Below, in pieces: positions 42,925 through 52,828 of a stretch of 64,000 nt of DNA. Origin of the DNA: an uncultured Clostridia bacterium (lineage in GTDB: Bacteria > Bacillota > Clostridia > Christensenellales > Borkfalkiaceae); NCBI GenBank assembly GCA_944367535.1, contig CALVWQ010000004.1:30300-94299 (forward strand), read 5' to 3'. The notes beneath the pieces were generated by a model, which did no database searches, was not told the DNA's origin, and saw nothing but the letters and a program-made list of their open reading frames with translations. The position numbers were made by a program, and so were the translations under genes. The number at the start of each line of letters is the position of its first letter. Positions within the stretch are counted from its first letter, which is position 1.

Positions 42925-44521
42925 ACGAAATATCCGTACTCCACTTTGATTGATGCCAATGGCAACCGTCGTAATTTCTTATTCCGACGGCGAATTTTAA
43001 TTTATCCGTCCTTCTGAGCAGTTTAATTTCGATTTTATTTTTACCTTTTTTAAGTTCGGCAAGGCAGAAATTATTTTGCGGAGTCCACAACCTTATTTCG
43101 TCCATTTTAAGTACTTCCTTTCCGTTTATCTTAATCGAAAAACCGTCGTTGTTGCCCACTACGAACCAAACCTTTCTGTCGTCGGGACAAACGACCGTGG
43201 TCTCGGCAAAACAACAATACTGCCCTTCCATAGTGATTACGGAATCTGCGTCGATAAAATCGTCGTAAGCCTCTATTTTTTCGTACTCGTCGCCTTTTTC
43301 GTATTCCTTATCGAGAAACACCTCGTTGTTTACCATACACACGAGGTCGGGAAGAGGACTCCCTTCGGGATGCGGACTCGGGAAATTCGGGTTCATAGGC
43401 AAATCGAGTTGTTGAAAGTACGGTCCGTATATCTTCCATGGTATCGGCTTTAACTTGGCGATTTCGGCTTTTAAACCTTCCTCGGTCGCGTATTCGGGCT
43501 CGGTAACGAGTTTACCGCGTTTTTCAACGGACGGCGCGTTTACGAATTCGACTTCCTCGTTCGTAACGCCAACCGCAAATTCCGCCACGTCTTTCGCAAG
43601 GTCGAAAATTTCGCCCGAAGGACGGTTTGCGTTTATGCCGCACACAAATCTGCCGTTAACTGCCTTGGTTACTTCTCCGAGCGCGGAATAGCCTTTAAGT
43701 ATACCCACTACGGACGCCGCCGACGCACAGGTGCAGTCGGTATCGTAACCGCATTTAAGGGCGATATTGAGTACGCTGCGCATATCGCAATTACCGTACA
43801 AAAGCGCAATCGTTATAAACGCGAGGTTTTGCACTACGTTGGTAAAATCTTCGTGTCCGAACTTTGCCAAAACGGCGCGACGAACGGCTATCCACTCCTT
43901 TCCCTCTTCGTAACTCTTTAAGACGAAACGAATACATTTACTTAACTTGCTATACTCTGGCACGTATTTTAAGCCGTCGGATATGAGTTCTCGTATATCC
44001 GATTTGAAAAACGCCTGACTTTCGATTGCCGCCAAAAACCTTTCGGCGTTTACCGCCTCGTCGGCGTGGTCTATGCAACCATCTATATAAGCGTACTTAA
44101 CGGCGACGTCGGGATTGCCCGCCGCTATTACCGCCCATATTTCGGAGCGAATGGCGCAACCCATACCGTTTTTATAAAAACCGTTGTTGATAATCCCCGT
44201 ATAAGGCGGTTTTACGCCGCGCATATAGTTTTTCATAAAATATCCGTATTCGGAAAAGGGATACCAACATCTTTCGACGAACGCCTTTGCCAAGTCATTC
44301 GAAGTTATATCCGCGCCTTTTTCTTCAAGCACGAATAACCACAACAACTGTATGTCGAGGTCGTCGTTAGGCAGTTCGGGGCTGCAAACTTCCGTAAAAT
44401 CGTCGATCGGTATTATCTTTTTTACGCCCTCGTTAGACGCGCCCGCCGCGCCGCCGAGGCATTTACCGAACCAACAACCGTGAACTTTGTCTAAAAATTC
44501 TTCGTAACCGATTTTTTTCAT
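42917..44521 (-). CDS. ADP-ribosylglycohydrolase-family protein with C-terminal beta domain
   Basis: 534 residues. The all-helical ADP-ribosylglycohydrolase fold (about 1-330) begins KVHGCWFGKCLGGAAG, has the metal-site PNDDLDIQLLWLF (about 51-63), GCIDHADEAVNAERFLAA (about 148) and CGYDTDCTCASAASVVG (about 270). Metal-binding acidic residues are therefore conserved. The last 130 residues look like a beta-sandwich carbohydrate-binding-like domain (QYCCFAETTVVCPDDRKVWFVVG). In sugar operons such proteins are thought to cleave non-ADP-ribose N- or O-glycosides. It sits between two SIS proteins and upstream of the ribokinase fusion, so release of a ribose-like sugar is a reasonable guess. Confidence 0.85.
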   Translation of the reverse strand: MKKIGYEEFLDKVHGCWFGKCLGGAAGASNEGVKKIIPIDDFTEVCSPELPNDDLDIQLLWLFVLEEKGADITSNDLAKAFVERCWYPFSEYGYFMKNYMRGVKPPYTGIINNGFYKNGMGCAIRSEIWAVIAAGNPDVAVKYAYIDGCIDHADEAVNAERFLAAIESQAFFKSDIRELISDGLKYVPEYSKLSKCIRFVLKSYEEGKEWIAVRRAVLAKFGHEDFTNVVQNLAFITIALLYGNCDMRSVLNIALKCGYDTDCTCASAASVVGILKGYSALGEVTKAVNGRFVCGINANRPSGEIFDLAKDVAEFAVGVTNEEVEFVNAPSVEKRGKLVTEPEYATEEGLKAEIAKLKPIPWKIYGPYFQQLDLPMNPNFPSPHPEGSPLPDLVCMVNNEVFLDKEYEKGDEYEKIEAYDDFIDADSVITMEGQYCCFAETTVVCPDDRKVWFVVGNNDGFSIKINGKEVLKMDEIRLWTPQNNFCLAELKKGKNKIEIKLLRRTDKLKFAVGIRNYDGCHWHQSKWSTDISYE

Positions 44522-44530
44522 ATTCTGTCC

Positions 44531-45283
44531 TCACAGCATTTTAATTCTCGAACGATATTTATCGAGATATTTCTTATTCTTTTCATCGCCGCCGAGCGCG
44601 TTCGCGCTCGACCAGCACGGCGGAGTTATTCCTCTTTTAACGCACTCTTCCACCGTCTTTATTTCAAGTAAGTGCGCTATATAAAAATCGACTATATTCG
44701 ATATGGGCGCAATGGGCGTATCAAAACCTTCCACCTTTACAACCGCGTCGCCCACGGGATTGTAGTCGTTTATCTTCACGTCGGCGTAATCGAACAGGTT
44801 TTTGCCGTTGGGGTGGCGTATAAAATGGTCTTTGGGCATTTTTTCCTGCCACTCGCTACTCGCCACGGCTATTATTTTTACGCCTCGCTTTTTTGCCTCT
44901 TCCGCCGCGTCTATCGTGGCGGGGTTTATTCCGATGTTATGGAATATGATAAGCACGTCGTCTTTTTTCAAATCGTAATATTTGAGTATAGCCGAGCCGT
45001 AGTTTACAGTCCTTTCGAGTTCGAGATATTTGAGCGCCTGATTAAACACCGACAAACCCGTTTCCATTATAGGGTTGATATTGGCAAGTCCGCCCGCGCG
45101 GAAAAACGTTTCGCCCATGCAAAGCGTGGTATGTCCGCCGCCCGCGTATACGTTTATGAGTTTATCACTCTCTATCGCGTCCGCCATAAGCAAAGCTGCT
45201 TTTTCGATATTTTCCGTTTGTTTTGAGTTTACCTTTTCGAGATTTTCGATTATAGCGTCGTAATAACTTTTTGCATAATCCAT
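44531..45283 (-). CDS. SIS-domain sugar-phosphate-binding protein (copy 2)
   Basis: 250 residues. VYAGGGHTTLCMGETFFRAGGLANI (about 44-68) and IIFHNIGINPATIDAAEEAKKRG (about 112-134) are the two SIS motifs; the usual Ser/Thr in the second is replaced by HNIGIN. It resembles the copy at 42199-42924 in length, motifs and C-terminus (KYLDKYRSRIKML). The pair may form a heteromer or act on successive intermediates. It lies 9 nt before the ADP-ribosylglycohydrolase gene. Confidence 0.85.
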   Translation of the reverse strand: MDYAKSYYDAIIENLEKVNSKQTENIEKAALLMADAIESDKLINVYAGGGHTTLCMGETFFRAGGLANINPIMETGLSVFNQALKYLELERTVNYGSAILKYYDLKKDDVLIIFHNIGINPATIDAAEEAKKRGVKIIAVASSEWQEKMPKDHFIRHPNGKNLFDYADVKINDYNPVGDAVVKVEGFDTPIAPISNIVDFYIAHLLEIKTVEECVKRGITPPCWSSANALGGDEKNKKYLDKYRSRIKML

Positions 45284-45302
45284 ATTTTTTCTCCGTTTAA
45301 TT

Positions 45303-46406
45303 TTATATTTCTATTATTTCGCCGCTCGATACGCTTTCGTAAGAGCGGTTAATAAACTTCATTACGTTGCCGTAGTCCTTAAAAAATTCCCTCGTCGTGT
45401 CGGGAATTTCCCCGCGAATCATCGCAACCACGCGTTTCATCATAGCCAACCTGTCGTCGTCGAAGGCGGGGTGCGCTTCCCATATCTTAAAATCTTCGCT
45501 GCCTTTAAGCGCGAATGACAACGCGTCAGAGCCGTAAACGTCGGCAATAACACTTCCCTTTTCGCCGTGAACGCAAAGCCCGACCTCTACGGGGCGCGGA
45601 AATTTTGAAAAATCCTCGTCCATTGCGACCACGACGTCGCTTTTTTCCTTATTTGCGTAGGACGGATCGAGCGAAAAAATAACGCCGTTTTCCATTTCGC
45701 CTATAACGTAAATCATATCTTCCACGCATTGTTCCTTGCGCATATTCGGCGCGACGTCGGCGTATACCCGTTTTACGTTGCAATCGAATATAAAGCGTAT
45801 AAGGTCGAAAATATGCGGATGGTCGGTAAGCGCGCCGCCGCGATATCTTTTTTCACCCGTCTTTATAGGCACAACCCTACCGTAACTGCCGTCGGGGTCG
45901 GTCATCCATCGTACCCAAGTAGGAAAATGCGAGTAATTATACGCGTTGAACGATAAAACTTTGCCTATCGCGCCGCTTTGCACAAGATCTTTTACGCGCA
46001 ACACTTCGCAATGCCAACGCATTTCGAGTTCTATCGCGCAACACAACTTCTTTTCTTCTAATCCACGGCAAATTTCGGCGTATTCCCGCTCGTTTAAAGT
46101 AGGAATTTTCATCGAAAGCATATTCGCGCCGTGCTCTATACACAGTTTGAACTGCTCGTAATGCTCTTTATTCGTTCCGCCGAGCAAAGCAAAGTCTACG
46201 CTATGATTTTTAAAGACTTCTTCGTCGTTATCGTAAATGGGAATTTTATCGAAACGATTGCCGAAATAACTGTAAAAAGTATGCACGGACTCGGGCGAAA
46301 GCGACACCGCGACGACGTTGAAATCGTCATTGGCGAGTATGGATTCTATTATATAATGGGTATGCCCGTTATCTATTTTGAGTATAGCCGTGTTTAATTT
46401 TTTCAT
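45303..46406 (-). CDS. Gfo/Idh/MocA-family oxidoreductase
   Basis: 367 residues. The start at 46406 is chosen over 46475 because it overlaps the preceding stop by 4 bases (ATGA) and follows GGGGGCGGG. The N-terminus MKKLNTAILKIDNGHTHYI lacks the strict GxGxxG of the family's Rossmann fold, yet the fold follows (VVAVSLSP, DFALLGGTNKEHYEQFKLCIEHGANMLSMKIP). The central EMRWH..DLVQSGAIGKV and GGALTDHPHIFDLIRF carry the catalytic Lys/His region. Sugar or inositol oxidation is typical, but the altered dinucleotide motif leaves cofactor use in doubt. Translational coupling links it to the unknown gene upstream. Confidence 0.8.
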   Translation of the reverse strand: MKKLNTAILKIDNGHTHYIIESILANDDFNVVAVSLSPESVHTFYSYFGNRFDKIPIYDNDEEVFKNHSVDFALLGGTNKEHYEQFKLCIEHGANMLSMKIPTLNEREYAEICRGLEEKKLCCAIELEMRWHCEVLRVKDLVQSGAIGKVLSFNAYNYSHFPTWVRWMTDPDGSYGRVVPIKTGEKRYRGGALTDHPHIFDLIRFIFDCNVKRVYADVAPNMRKEQCVEDMIYVIGEMENGVIFSLDPSYANKEKSDVVVAMDEDFSKFPRPVEVGLCVHGEKGSVIADVYGSDALSFALKGSEDFKIWEAHPAFDDDRLAMMKRVVAMIRGEIPDTTREFFKDYGNVMKFINRSYESVSSGEIIEI

Positions 46407-47122
46407 AACCCGCCCCCTGCGCTCTTGCCGAAAATCTCGTCGGCAACGGCGTTTAATCTCGATAATTTTTCGCAAAAATCGTCTGTTCGGGTTTTACCCG
46501 TGAGAACGGAATATATAGCTGACACCCGCGTCAACTCGTCCTCCGAAAAACCGTACAAATTGCAGGAATAATCCGAAAAAGTTTCGTGTTTACCCTGCGC
46601 GAACAAATGCACCGCCTCGTTTTTTAAAAGTTGCGCGGGAACTTTGTCGCTGACGAAGCCGTTTCTCGCAAAAACCGTCTGAACGCCCTGCTCGGTCGAA
46701 TTTTCGTCCAGACACCCCGACAACTCGAAAACCGCGAGCGCGCCGCTATCCAACTTTGCTATCGCGTTAGCCGTTCTGCCGTTGGAAAAGGATTTTATTT
46801 CGGTTATCTGCGCGCCCGAAATATACTCCGCCAAGTCGCATTTTTGCACGGCGAGTCTTTTCATAGGCACTTCCCTGCCCACGCACGCGTTTATTTTAAC
46901 CGACACTATTTTGCCTATTCTTAAAGACACCGATTTCATTTTGTTTATCGACGCTTTTTTTCGCCAATACGGCAGCGGGTACTTTTTGCCGTTTAAAACT
47001 ATAAATTCGTCTATAGTTTTTTCGGGGTCTATTCCGTACCCGTAACTATCGTAAACCGATTTCGTACCGTATAGCGAAAAAATCTTTTCTACGCCCGATA
47101 ACACCTTATCGCAATCTATCAT
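46403..47122 (-). CDS. Hypothetical protein (239 aa) coupled to the Gfo/Idh/MocA gene
   Basis: 239 residues, soluble, no signal peptide or membrane segment. It starts 12 nt after the DUF4838 lipoprotein gene and overlaps the oxidoreductase gene by 4 bases, so the two are likely used together. Segments such as GREVPMKRLAVQKCDLAEYISGAQITEIKSFSNGRTANAIAKLDSG and GALAVFELSG resemble the substrate-binding half of Gfo/Idh/MocA proteins that lost the NAD domain, but this is by eye only. I do not recognise a named family. Confidence 0.65.
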   Translation of the reverse strand: MIDCDKVLSGVEKIFSLYGTKSVYDSYGYGIDPEKTIDEFIVLNGKKYPLPYWRKKASINKMKSVSLRIGKIVSVKINACVGREVPMKRLAVQKCDLAEYISGAQITEIKSFSNGRTANAIAKLDSGALAVFELSGCLDENSTEQGVQTVFARNGFVSDKVPAQLLKNEAVHLFAQGKHETFSDYSCNLYGFSEDELTRVSAIYSVLTGKTRTDDFCEKLSRLNAVADEIFGKSAGGGL

Positions 47123-47134
47123 ACGCTCCTCCGT

Positions 47135-49138
47135 TTATATAACGCCGTACTTTTCCCTCCATAATTTTACGCAGGACTGCGGCGTAACCGTAGTTTTATA
47201 CACGAAAGTTATGGGATTTTTTATCGCCGCAAACTCGTCTATTTCGTTTTTCAATTCGCTTTCGGTAAATAAATGTCTGCCGTAATATTCGATAAGTTGA
47301 TACCTGTAAAACTGACTTTCGGTATCCACTCTGTCTTTTATAACTTCGCGCCGATCTTCGGGCAGTTCGGATATTTTCTCGTAAGCCCTTTGGAAAATGC
47401 TCTTTATATTGAGCAAAACTTCCTGCGGCCAGTAGACGGACGATTGCAAATTATCATAAGGCAAACACGAAAATCCCGACTGCTTTTCTATAAAAGTCTT
47501 ATAGTGAAGTTGCAGATAATCGTAGTATTCGGCTATATACGGCGCGGCTTCGCCGTAATAATTATCTATAAAATCGTATGCGAGCGACTCGTAATTCAAA
47601 GAACTGTCCCACAGCAGTTTCGAGCGGACGTAATCATCGAGTTTACCGAAACATCTGTTTGCCGTAGGCACGTCGCTTTGCGACAACACGTCTACTACGC
47701 CCATTTCTTTATACGCCGCGTAATTCGGCGCAACGGCGTTCCAAGACGGAAACGGCGCGATACGATAAGTAAAGTTGAAAGAATAATCCCATATTGCAAA
47801 CTTGCTTGCGCAAACTTTCCAACCTCCTATCATACGAGCCGAAGCGGCGTTATGCTCTTTATCCTCAAACTCGTAATAATGGTCGGACTCTATCGGCGCA
47901 ATCCTTATAACCACGTTGTTCTTCGCCACCACTTCGGCGGAAACGGGTTGATACGAACCGTCTTTAAGTCTGTTTACGGGCGGATCTTGCGTGGAAAGAT
48001 ATGCGAAAACAACTAAATCTATTTCGCGGTCGGGGCAATTTTCGGTTCTCCATTTTTCCACGCGCTCGGCAACGGCGTTTATGAACCTTATGGTCGCGCC
48101 CGAAGTCGTGTATTTTTCGTTATCTGCTACGCACCCCGCGCAATCGCATATGTTTTTATTGTCCGCCAAACCGAGCATAAAAAATCTTTTATCGGTTTCT
48201 ACGGCAATATACCTATCTATAAGGTTAGTAACGAAAGTTTCAAACGCGCCGCCGCTTTTACCTATCGACTCCATAGCGGTGTGGTAGCATATCTGCATAT
48301 TCTCTTTTATAAACCGCCAAATCGCGCCCTCGTAGGTAATTTCAGTTTTCTCTTTGAGTTTATCCGCAGCCTCGCTGCGTTTTTCCTGCGGAACGAAATA
48401 CCACTCGGGATGAGCCGCATAATATTCGGTTGCATCAAGTATCTGCATAGGCATAGACTGATCCGAAAGCGACGACCAGTAACTGCTCGTTCCGTATTCC
48501 TCTTTCCAACCCGTGCCTTGATTGTTGTTTCTTAAAAACAGTCTGTTTCTCGCGTCGTTTACGACTTCGGCGGAAAAAGATATTCTGCCCTGAAAATCGG
48601 GAACGCTGACGAGATCGAATTTTTTAAGTCTTATTTCGTCGCTTTGCACGAATTTCTCGCAATCGGCGGCGTAATATTCGTAGCCGAGATTTTGCGAGCA
48701 AAATTCAAGTGCCGCGTAAATCTTCGCTCGTTCTTCTTTAGCGTTAAGTAAAACGGTGTTGCCTATCGTCTTAATCATAAAGCCGTCGTAATTAAAATCC
48801 GTACTGTTTAAATCGACGCCGCTCGTTTTAAAAATATTACCGTCGCCGACGGAAATAAATTTATTTTGCTCGTTAAAAGCCTTATCGCCGTCATTTATTA
48901 CGGGTAATTCCGCGCCCGTAGTGCGGTAAAAAATCCTGACGAGTTCTTCCGCGGCGAACTTTTCGGGTTCGGTGGCGTTTTCGCTTATCACTACGGAATA
49001 TTCACTCTTTCCGTCCTTAAAAAGGTAAGCGTCGGCGTACTCGAAAACGTTAGATTGAGTTTTTTTGCGGCAACCCGCAAACGACGAAAGGCATATCGCC
49101 GCAAGGATAAAAGCAAATAATCTTTTTAATTTATTCAT
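47135..49138 (-). CDS. DUF4838-domain lipoprotein (surface glycosidase-like)
   Basis: 667 residues. MNKLKRLFAFILAAICLSSFAGC is a lipoprotein signal with the lipobox Cys at 23, so it is anchored on the outer face of the cell membrane. An alpha-glucuronidase-N-terminal-like domain (about 40-165) precedes DUF4838 (about 170-520; RLFLRNNNQGTGW, KRFFMLGLADN, CDCAGCVADN, LVVFAYLSTQ). DUF4838 occurs in proteins from glycan-use loci, with a TIM-barrel-like core; catalytic activity is unproven. It is the paralogue of the C-terminal 630 residues of the fusion at 39447-42209. AGAGGTGAAAG precedes the ATG, which overlaps the previous stop. Confidence 0.87.
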   Translation of the reverse strand: MNKLKRLFAFILAAICLSSFAGCRKKTQSNVFEYADAYLFKDGKSEYSVVISENATEPEKFAAEELVRIFYRTTGAELPVINDGDKAFNEQNKFISVGDGNIFKTSGVDLNSTDFNYDGFMIKTIGNTVLLNAKEERAKIYAALEFCSQNLGYEYYAADCEKFVQSDEIRLKKFDLVSVPDFQGRISFSAEVVNDARNRLFLRNNNQGTGWKEEYGTSSYWSSLSDQSMPMQILDATEYYAAHPEWYFVPQEKRSEAADKLKEKTEITYEGAIWRFIKENMQICYHTAMESIGKSGGAFETFVTNLIDRYIAVETDKRFFMLGLADNKNICDCAGCVADNEKYTTSGATIRFINAVAERVEKWRTENCPDREIDLVVFAYLSTQDPPVNRLKDGSYQPVSAEVVAKNNVVIRIAPIESDHYYEFEDKEHNAASARMIGGWKVCASKFAIWDYSFNFTYRIAPFPSWNAVAPNYAAYKEMGVVDVLSQSDVPTANRCFGKLDDYVRSKLLWDSSLNYESLAYDFIDNYYGEAAPYIAEYYDYLQLHYKTFIEKQSGFSCLPYDNLQSSVYWPQEVLLNIKSIFQRAYEKISELPEDRREVIKDRVDTESQFYRYQLIEYYGRHLFTESELKNEIDEFAAIKNPITFVYKTTVTPQSCVKLWREKYGVI

Positions 49139-51930
49139 TCTTTCACCTCTATCGGAACTTTCTTTATTCTGTAAGAGAACGAACTTTCGTCATAAGCGTA
49201 ATAAAACAGATAATGCACGCCCGTTTTTTCAAACTTAAAACTGCCCGATTCGGTTATATCCGTAAGCCGTCCGTCGGACGATTTCACGAATATCGAAACT
49301 TTATACCCCTTGCCGAGCGTCGGCGCGCTCACCTCTATCGTTTGCCCTACTTTTACCGTTTCGGGTATTTCCCCTATCGCAAAGTCGGCTATAGAGTCCG
49401 AGTGGACGACTACGGAATAACTCGACGAAAAAGCGTTCCCCTTTATATCCGTAGCGGTAAATAAAATATAGTACACGCCGCATTTTTCGGCGACGAATTT
49501 AAAACCGTCGGCGGCGTTTTCAATCGCGAAAGAATTGCCGTCGGGGTCGATAACGCCCACCGAAATATTCGCCTCACTGCTTAACACGTCTACCGCGAAC
49601 GCCGCGGGAACAACTATCGTTTCGCCTACTTTCGCCGATTTTTTCATGTCTCCTTTTACCCCGACGAAAGGTCCTGTCGTATCTTCGGTATCCTTATTTA
49701 TTATCTGATTGTTTACTTTTAAAATTCTTATCGAAGACTCACCTTTAACCCCGTTAAACCCGATTGACAAATATACCGTATCGCTTGAAAAGCTTTTAAA
49801 CGGCTTACCGTTTTTATAGTTGTTTACGGCTATGAGTTTAGCGTCGCCCGACTTTATCCACCCGCTCGAATAGGATAAATTCATTATGGTTTTAACCGAA
49901 AACGCCGACGAGGAAAATTCCTTTTCGTTTGCGCCGTTTACGGATATTTTGCAGGTGGTATCGCTCCCGCGTGAAATCGTCACGTCAACCTCTTCGCCTA
50001 CCGTTTTCGAGTCGCGAAGAGTGATAGTCAGGCTATCAAAAGCGGACTTTGCGGGGTCTATGAAAAAGTTGAATACGAGCGGCGCGGCGGACAATTCGTT
50101 TACAAAACTCAACTTTGCCCCGTCCGTACTCGTCGTGTACGCCGTTTCGTTTGTTTTTGCGGGGTATTCCGTAGTTATATCGCCGCTTTCGGCGGTAAAA
50201 TAATCTCCCGTGCGAATAGGCGCAAGCACTTTTACGGAATAAATTTTTTCCGCCGCCTCGCCGTCTATAACGTTACGAGCAAGCAATTTAACGCGGATAT
50301 CGCCTTCCGTTTCGGGTACGAAGCCGCCGTTTACTTTTTTCCACTCGCTCCCGCCGACGGAAACGAATATCTCTACGGGAACTTCCACGCGCGAACGGTA
50401 AGAATAAAAATCGTAAGCCGTCGCTTCGGGCAATACGAGTTTTTTACCCTTAACCGCGAATTTAGGCATAACGACCCCTTCTATCAAGGGCGTCCTGCGC
50501 CCCGCGACCGTTATTTCGCGCGAGAAAGTCCGCTCGTTGCCTATATAATCGGTTATAGCGTATTTAAGCGTATACCGCCCCTCTTTTTCTAGCGCGATAT
50601 TGCCGTCGGTAATTTCAATCTCTTCGCCGTATTCGTCAATAAGCGCAACGCTCGAAGAATATAAGCCGCTGCCGCCGCTTATTTTTATTTCGGGCAAAGT
50701 AAACGTTTCGCCTATGACGAACTCGGTTTTTTCGTCGGGATTTTTAAATTCCGCTTCTATTACGAGTTCGGCGAAAACCTTAACTTTAAACTCTATAACC
50801 GCGCTATTGCCCGATTTATCCGTTACGATATACCTTACGGTATAGTTGCCCGTTTCTTCGGGAACGAACGCGCCGTTTAAAACCGAAAATTGCTTTTCGC
50901 CCGCCTCTTCATAGGCGTAATATACTTCCGCGTTCGGAATAAAATTCGGCGTTTTACCGTCGAAATTATCGTACACGGTAACCGAGGGCAACGGGTACGC
51001 GGTATAAGATTTGCCATAAGGCACGCCGTTTTCGGTAAACTTTTCTTCGATTTCCGCCACGGGCGCGACTTCGTCTTTTACCTCGCCGCTAATCCGCGTT
51101 CCGTTTACGGAAAAAATCGTAAGACTTGCGCCCGCGCGCGAAACGCTTTCCATTCGCACGCTCAACGAAACCTCGTCGGAAGAAAATCCTTCCCAAACTT
51201 CGTCGTCGCCCGTAATATCGGCGGAAGAATCGAGGTCGCGAACCGTAGCAAGCCCCGAAACGCCCGACGCTCTGCTCGCCTTTACGACTGCCGTTTGCGG
51301 ATCAAAATAGAAACTCGCAGTTTCGTAAATCCCTTCGCCATGACCGTAGCCGCAAAAGTTAGTTTGCATAATAAGCCCGTAGGCGTTATCTAATTTCCCG
51401 TCCTGCCGCCTGCCGTAAGAACCTTGTTTCGCGCTGCGCGCCCTTGCGCAGGTTTGCGTGGAAGTTTCCAAATGGGGCGTCAAAGTCATCTCTATAAAAT
51501 TATTTTCGTCGCGGGCGTCGGTTAAAACCACCGTCAATTTATTAAAATCGTAAGTTTTACCCGTCGCGCCTTTTTCCGCTGGCGTTGCCAAAAATTCTAT
51601 TAACGGGTAATCGTCGCAAAGGGTTTTAAGCGACAGTTTTTTTGCATATTCCGCCGTTACCGTTTTCACGTCGGCGTTCGCTTTGATTTCCACACCCGAA
51701 ATATCAGATCTCGGCGAAACGATCCCGTCGTAAGTCTTTACTTGTTCCACGTAGGACGGCAGAGCGTTCGCCGTGAAAATTTCTCCGCCCGTAACCGAGA
51801 ACAGTTCGGCAGTAACTACGCCGTCAGCCGAAACGTTCGGCTTAACGCTTCGCAAAGGAATAAGCGCGCAAGTCGCAATAGCCGCGCACGATACCGCTAT
51901 AAGCAAGGGTTTTAGTTTTCGACCTATCAT
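49135..51930 (-). CDS. Large secreted multidomain beta-sandwich protein
   Basis: 931 residues with an N-terminal signal (about 1-36, VSCAAIATCALIPL) and no C-terminal anchor, so probably secreted. About residues 190-290 hold a lectin-like segment (ASFYFDPQTAVVKAS..VWEGFSSDEVSLSVRM) that recurs in the protein at 55598-59389. Several Ig-like domains of the HYR/DUF5011 type follow, with repeated phrases such as YPLPSVTVYDNFDGKTP, NYTVRYIVTDKSGNSAVIEF and KCGVYYILFTATDIKGN. No catalytic domain is seen. It probably binds a glycan outside the cell. The start overlaps the permease stop by 4 bases (ATGA). Confidence 0.8.
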   Translation of the reverse strand: MIGRKLKPLLIAVSCAAIATCALIPLRSVKPNVSADGVVTAELFSVTGGEIFTANALPSYVEQVKTYDGIVSPRSDISGVEIKANADVKTVTAEYAKKLSLKTLCDDYPLIEFLATPAEKGATGKTYDFNKLTVVLTDARDENNFIEMTLTPHLETSTQTCARARSAKQGSYGRRQDGKLDNAYGLIMQTNFCGYGHGEGIYETASFYFDPQTAVVKASRASGVSGLATVRDLDSSADITGDDEVWEGFSSDEVSLSVRMESVSRAGASLTIFSVNGTRISGEVKDEVAPVAEIEEKFTENGVPYGKSYTAYPLPSVTVYDNFDGKTPNFIPNAEVYYAYEEAGEKQFSVLNGAFVPEETGNYTVRYIVTDKSGNSAVIEFKVKVFAELVIEAEFKNPDEKTEFVIGETFTLPEIKISGGSGLYSSSVALIDEYGEEIEITDGNIALEKEGRYTLKYAITDYIGNERTFSREITVAGRRTPLIEGVVMPKFAVKGKKLVLPEATAYDFYSYRSRVEVPVEIFVSVGGSEWKKVNGGFVPETEGDIRVKLLARNVIDGEAAEKIYSVKVLAPIRTGDYFTAESGDITTEYPAKTNETAYTTSTDGAKLSFVNELSAAPLVFNFFIDPAKSAFDSLTITLRDSKTVGEEVDVTISRGSDTTCKISVNGANEKEFSSSAFSVKTIMNLSYSSGWIKSGDAKLIAVNNYKNGKPFKSFSSDTVYLSIGFNGVKGESSIRILKVNNQIINKDTEDTTGPFVGVKGDMKKSAKVGETIVVPAAFAVDVLSSEANISVGVIDPDGNSFAIENAADGFKFVAEKCGVYYILFTATDIKGNAFSSSYSVVVHSDSIADFAIGEIPETVKVGQTIEVSAPTLGKGYKVSIFVKSSDGRLTDITESGSFKFEKTGVHYLFYYAYDESSFSYRIKKVPIEVKE

Positions 51931-52817
51931 CCTTTAAGCCCTCCGAAATTCAAATTTTCAAACATTTGCTTTTTAAACGCTATAAACAGTACGAATATGG
52001 GCAAGCAGAATATTATGGAAGAAGCGAGTATAAACGGAACTCCTCCTTCCGCAATGACATTGTTAGTGCTGTTCTGGAAGTAGTAAAGACTATACGCCGC
52101 AACCGGCCACGAAGGCAGGTAAACCACGTTTACGCTCCAATCGTTCCAAAAAGTTATGAACGAAGTAAGCGAGAATATGGCGATAGTCGCTTTGCCCATA
52201 GGCAGCATTATGCTCATCATAATTTTAAACGGTCCTGCTCCGTCCACCAGTGCCGCCTCCGCGTACTCCCAGGAAACGCCCTTGTATACGGTATAGAATA
52301 TAAGAAAGTCCATACCGCCGAAACCCGCTTTCATCACCATAAGCGCAAACGCGTTATCGTAAATGTTCAAAAATTTCATTATGGACAATTCCGAAGCCAA
52401 CGCGCCTATAACGGGCAAAATCATTACGACCATAGCAAGGTTAAACAAGAATTTTTTCATCTTGAAATTATAGTGCGCGAAAACGTAGCCGCATACCGCT
52501 TTGGGGAATATCGAAAAGAAAGTACACCCCACGGCGTATATAAGCGAATTGATAAACATACTTAAAAAGTCGTACCTTATCATTCCCACGCCGACTTTAA
52601 GCACGTCGATATACAAAACCGAAAACACCTTGGAATAATTCTCGAATTTAAGTTGTTTAGGCAATGCCATAGGGTAAAAGTTAAATTCTTCCTTGGTCTT
52701 TAAAGAGTTAAGCACCGTCCAGGCGAGCATTATAATAAATAATATCGAAAACACCGCGAGAACGGTAAATATTATTACTTTAAACGCCGCCTCGGACGCT
52801 TTTTGTTTTTTTCTCAT
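51927..52817 (-). CDS. Carbohydrate ABC transporter permease, MalG type
   Basis: 296 residues with six membrane helices and the cytoplasmic EAA loop YAEAALVDGAGPFKIMMSIMLP (about 190), which docks the ATPase. The start at 52817 has AGAGGTGGAA upstream; a frame to 52886 adds 23 basic residues from shadow sequence. It pairs with the permease at 52829-53875. No ATPase (MsmK/UgpC-type) is encoded in the window, so a shared one elsewhere is needed, which is common in Firmicutes. Confidence 0.93.
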   Translation of the reverse strand: MRKKQKASEAAFKVIIFTVLAVFSILFIIMLAWTVLNSLKTKEEFNFYPMALPKQLKFENYSKVFSVLYIDVLKVGVGMIRYDFLSMFINSLIYAVGCTFFSIFPKAVCGYVFAHYNFKMKKFLFNLAMVVMILPVIGALASELSIMKFLNIYDNAFALMVMKAGFGGMDFLIFYTVYKGVSWEYAEAALVDGAGPFKIMMSIMLPMGKATIAIFSLTSFITFWNDWSVNVVYLPSWPVAAYSLYYFQNSTNNVIAEGGVPFILASSIIFCLPIFVLFIAFKKQMFENLNFGGLKG

Positions 52818-52828
52818 ATTTCCACCTC

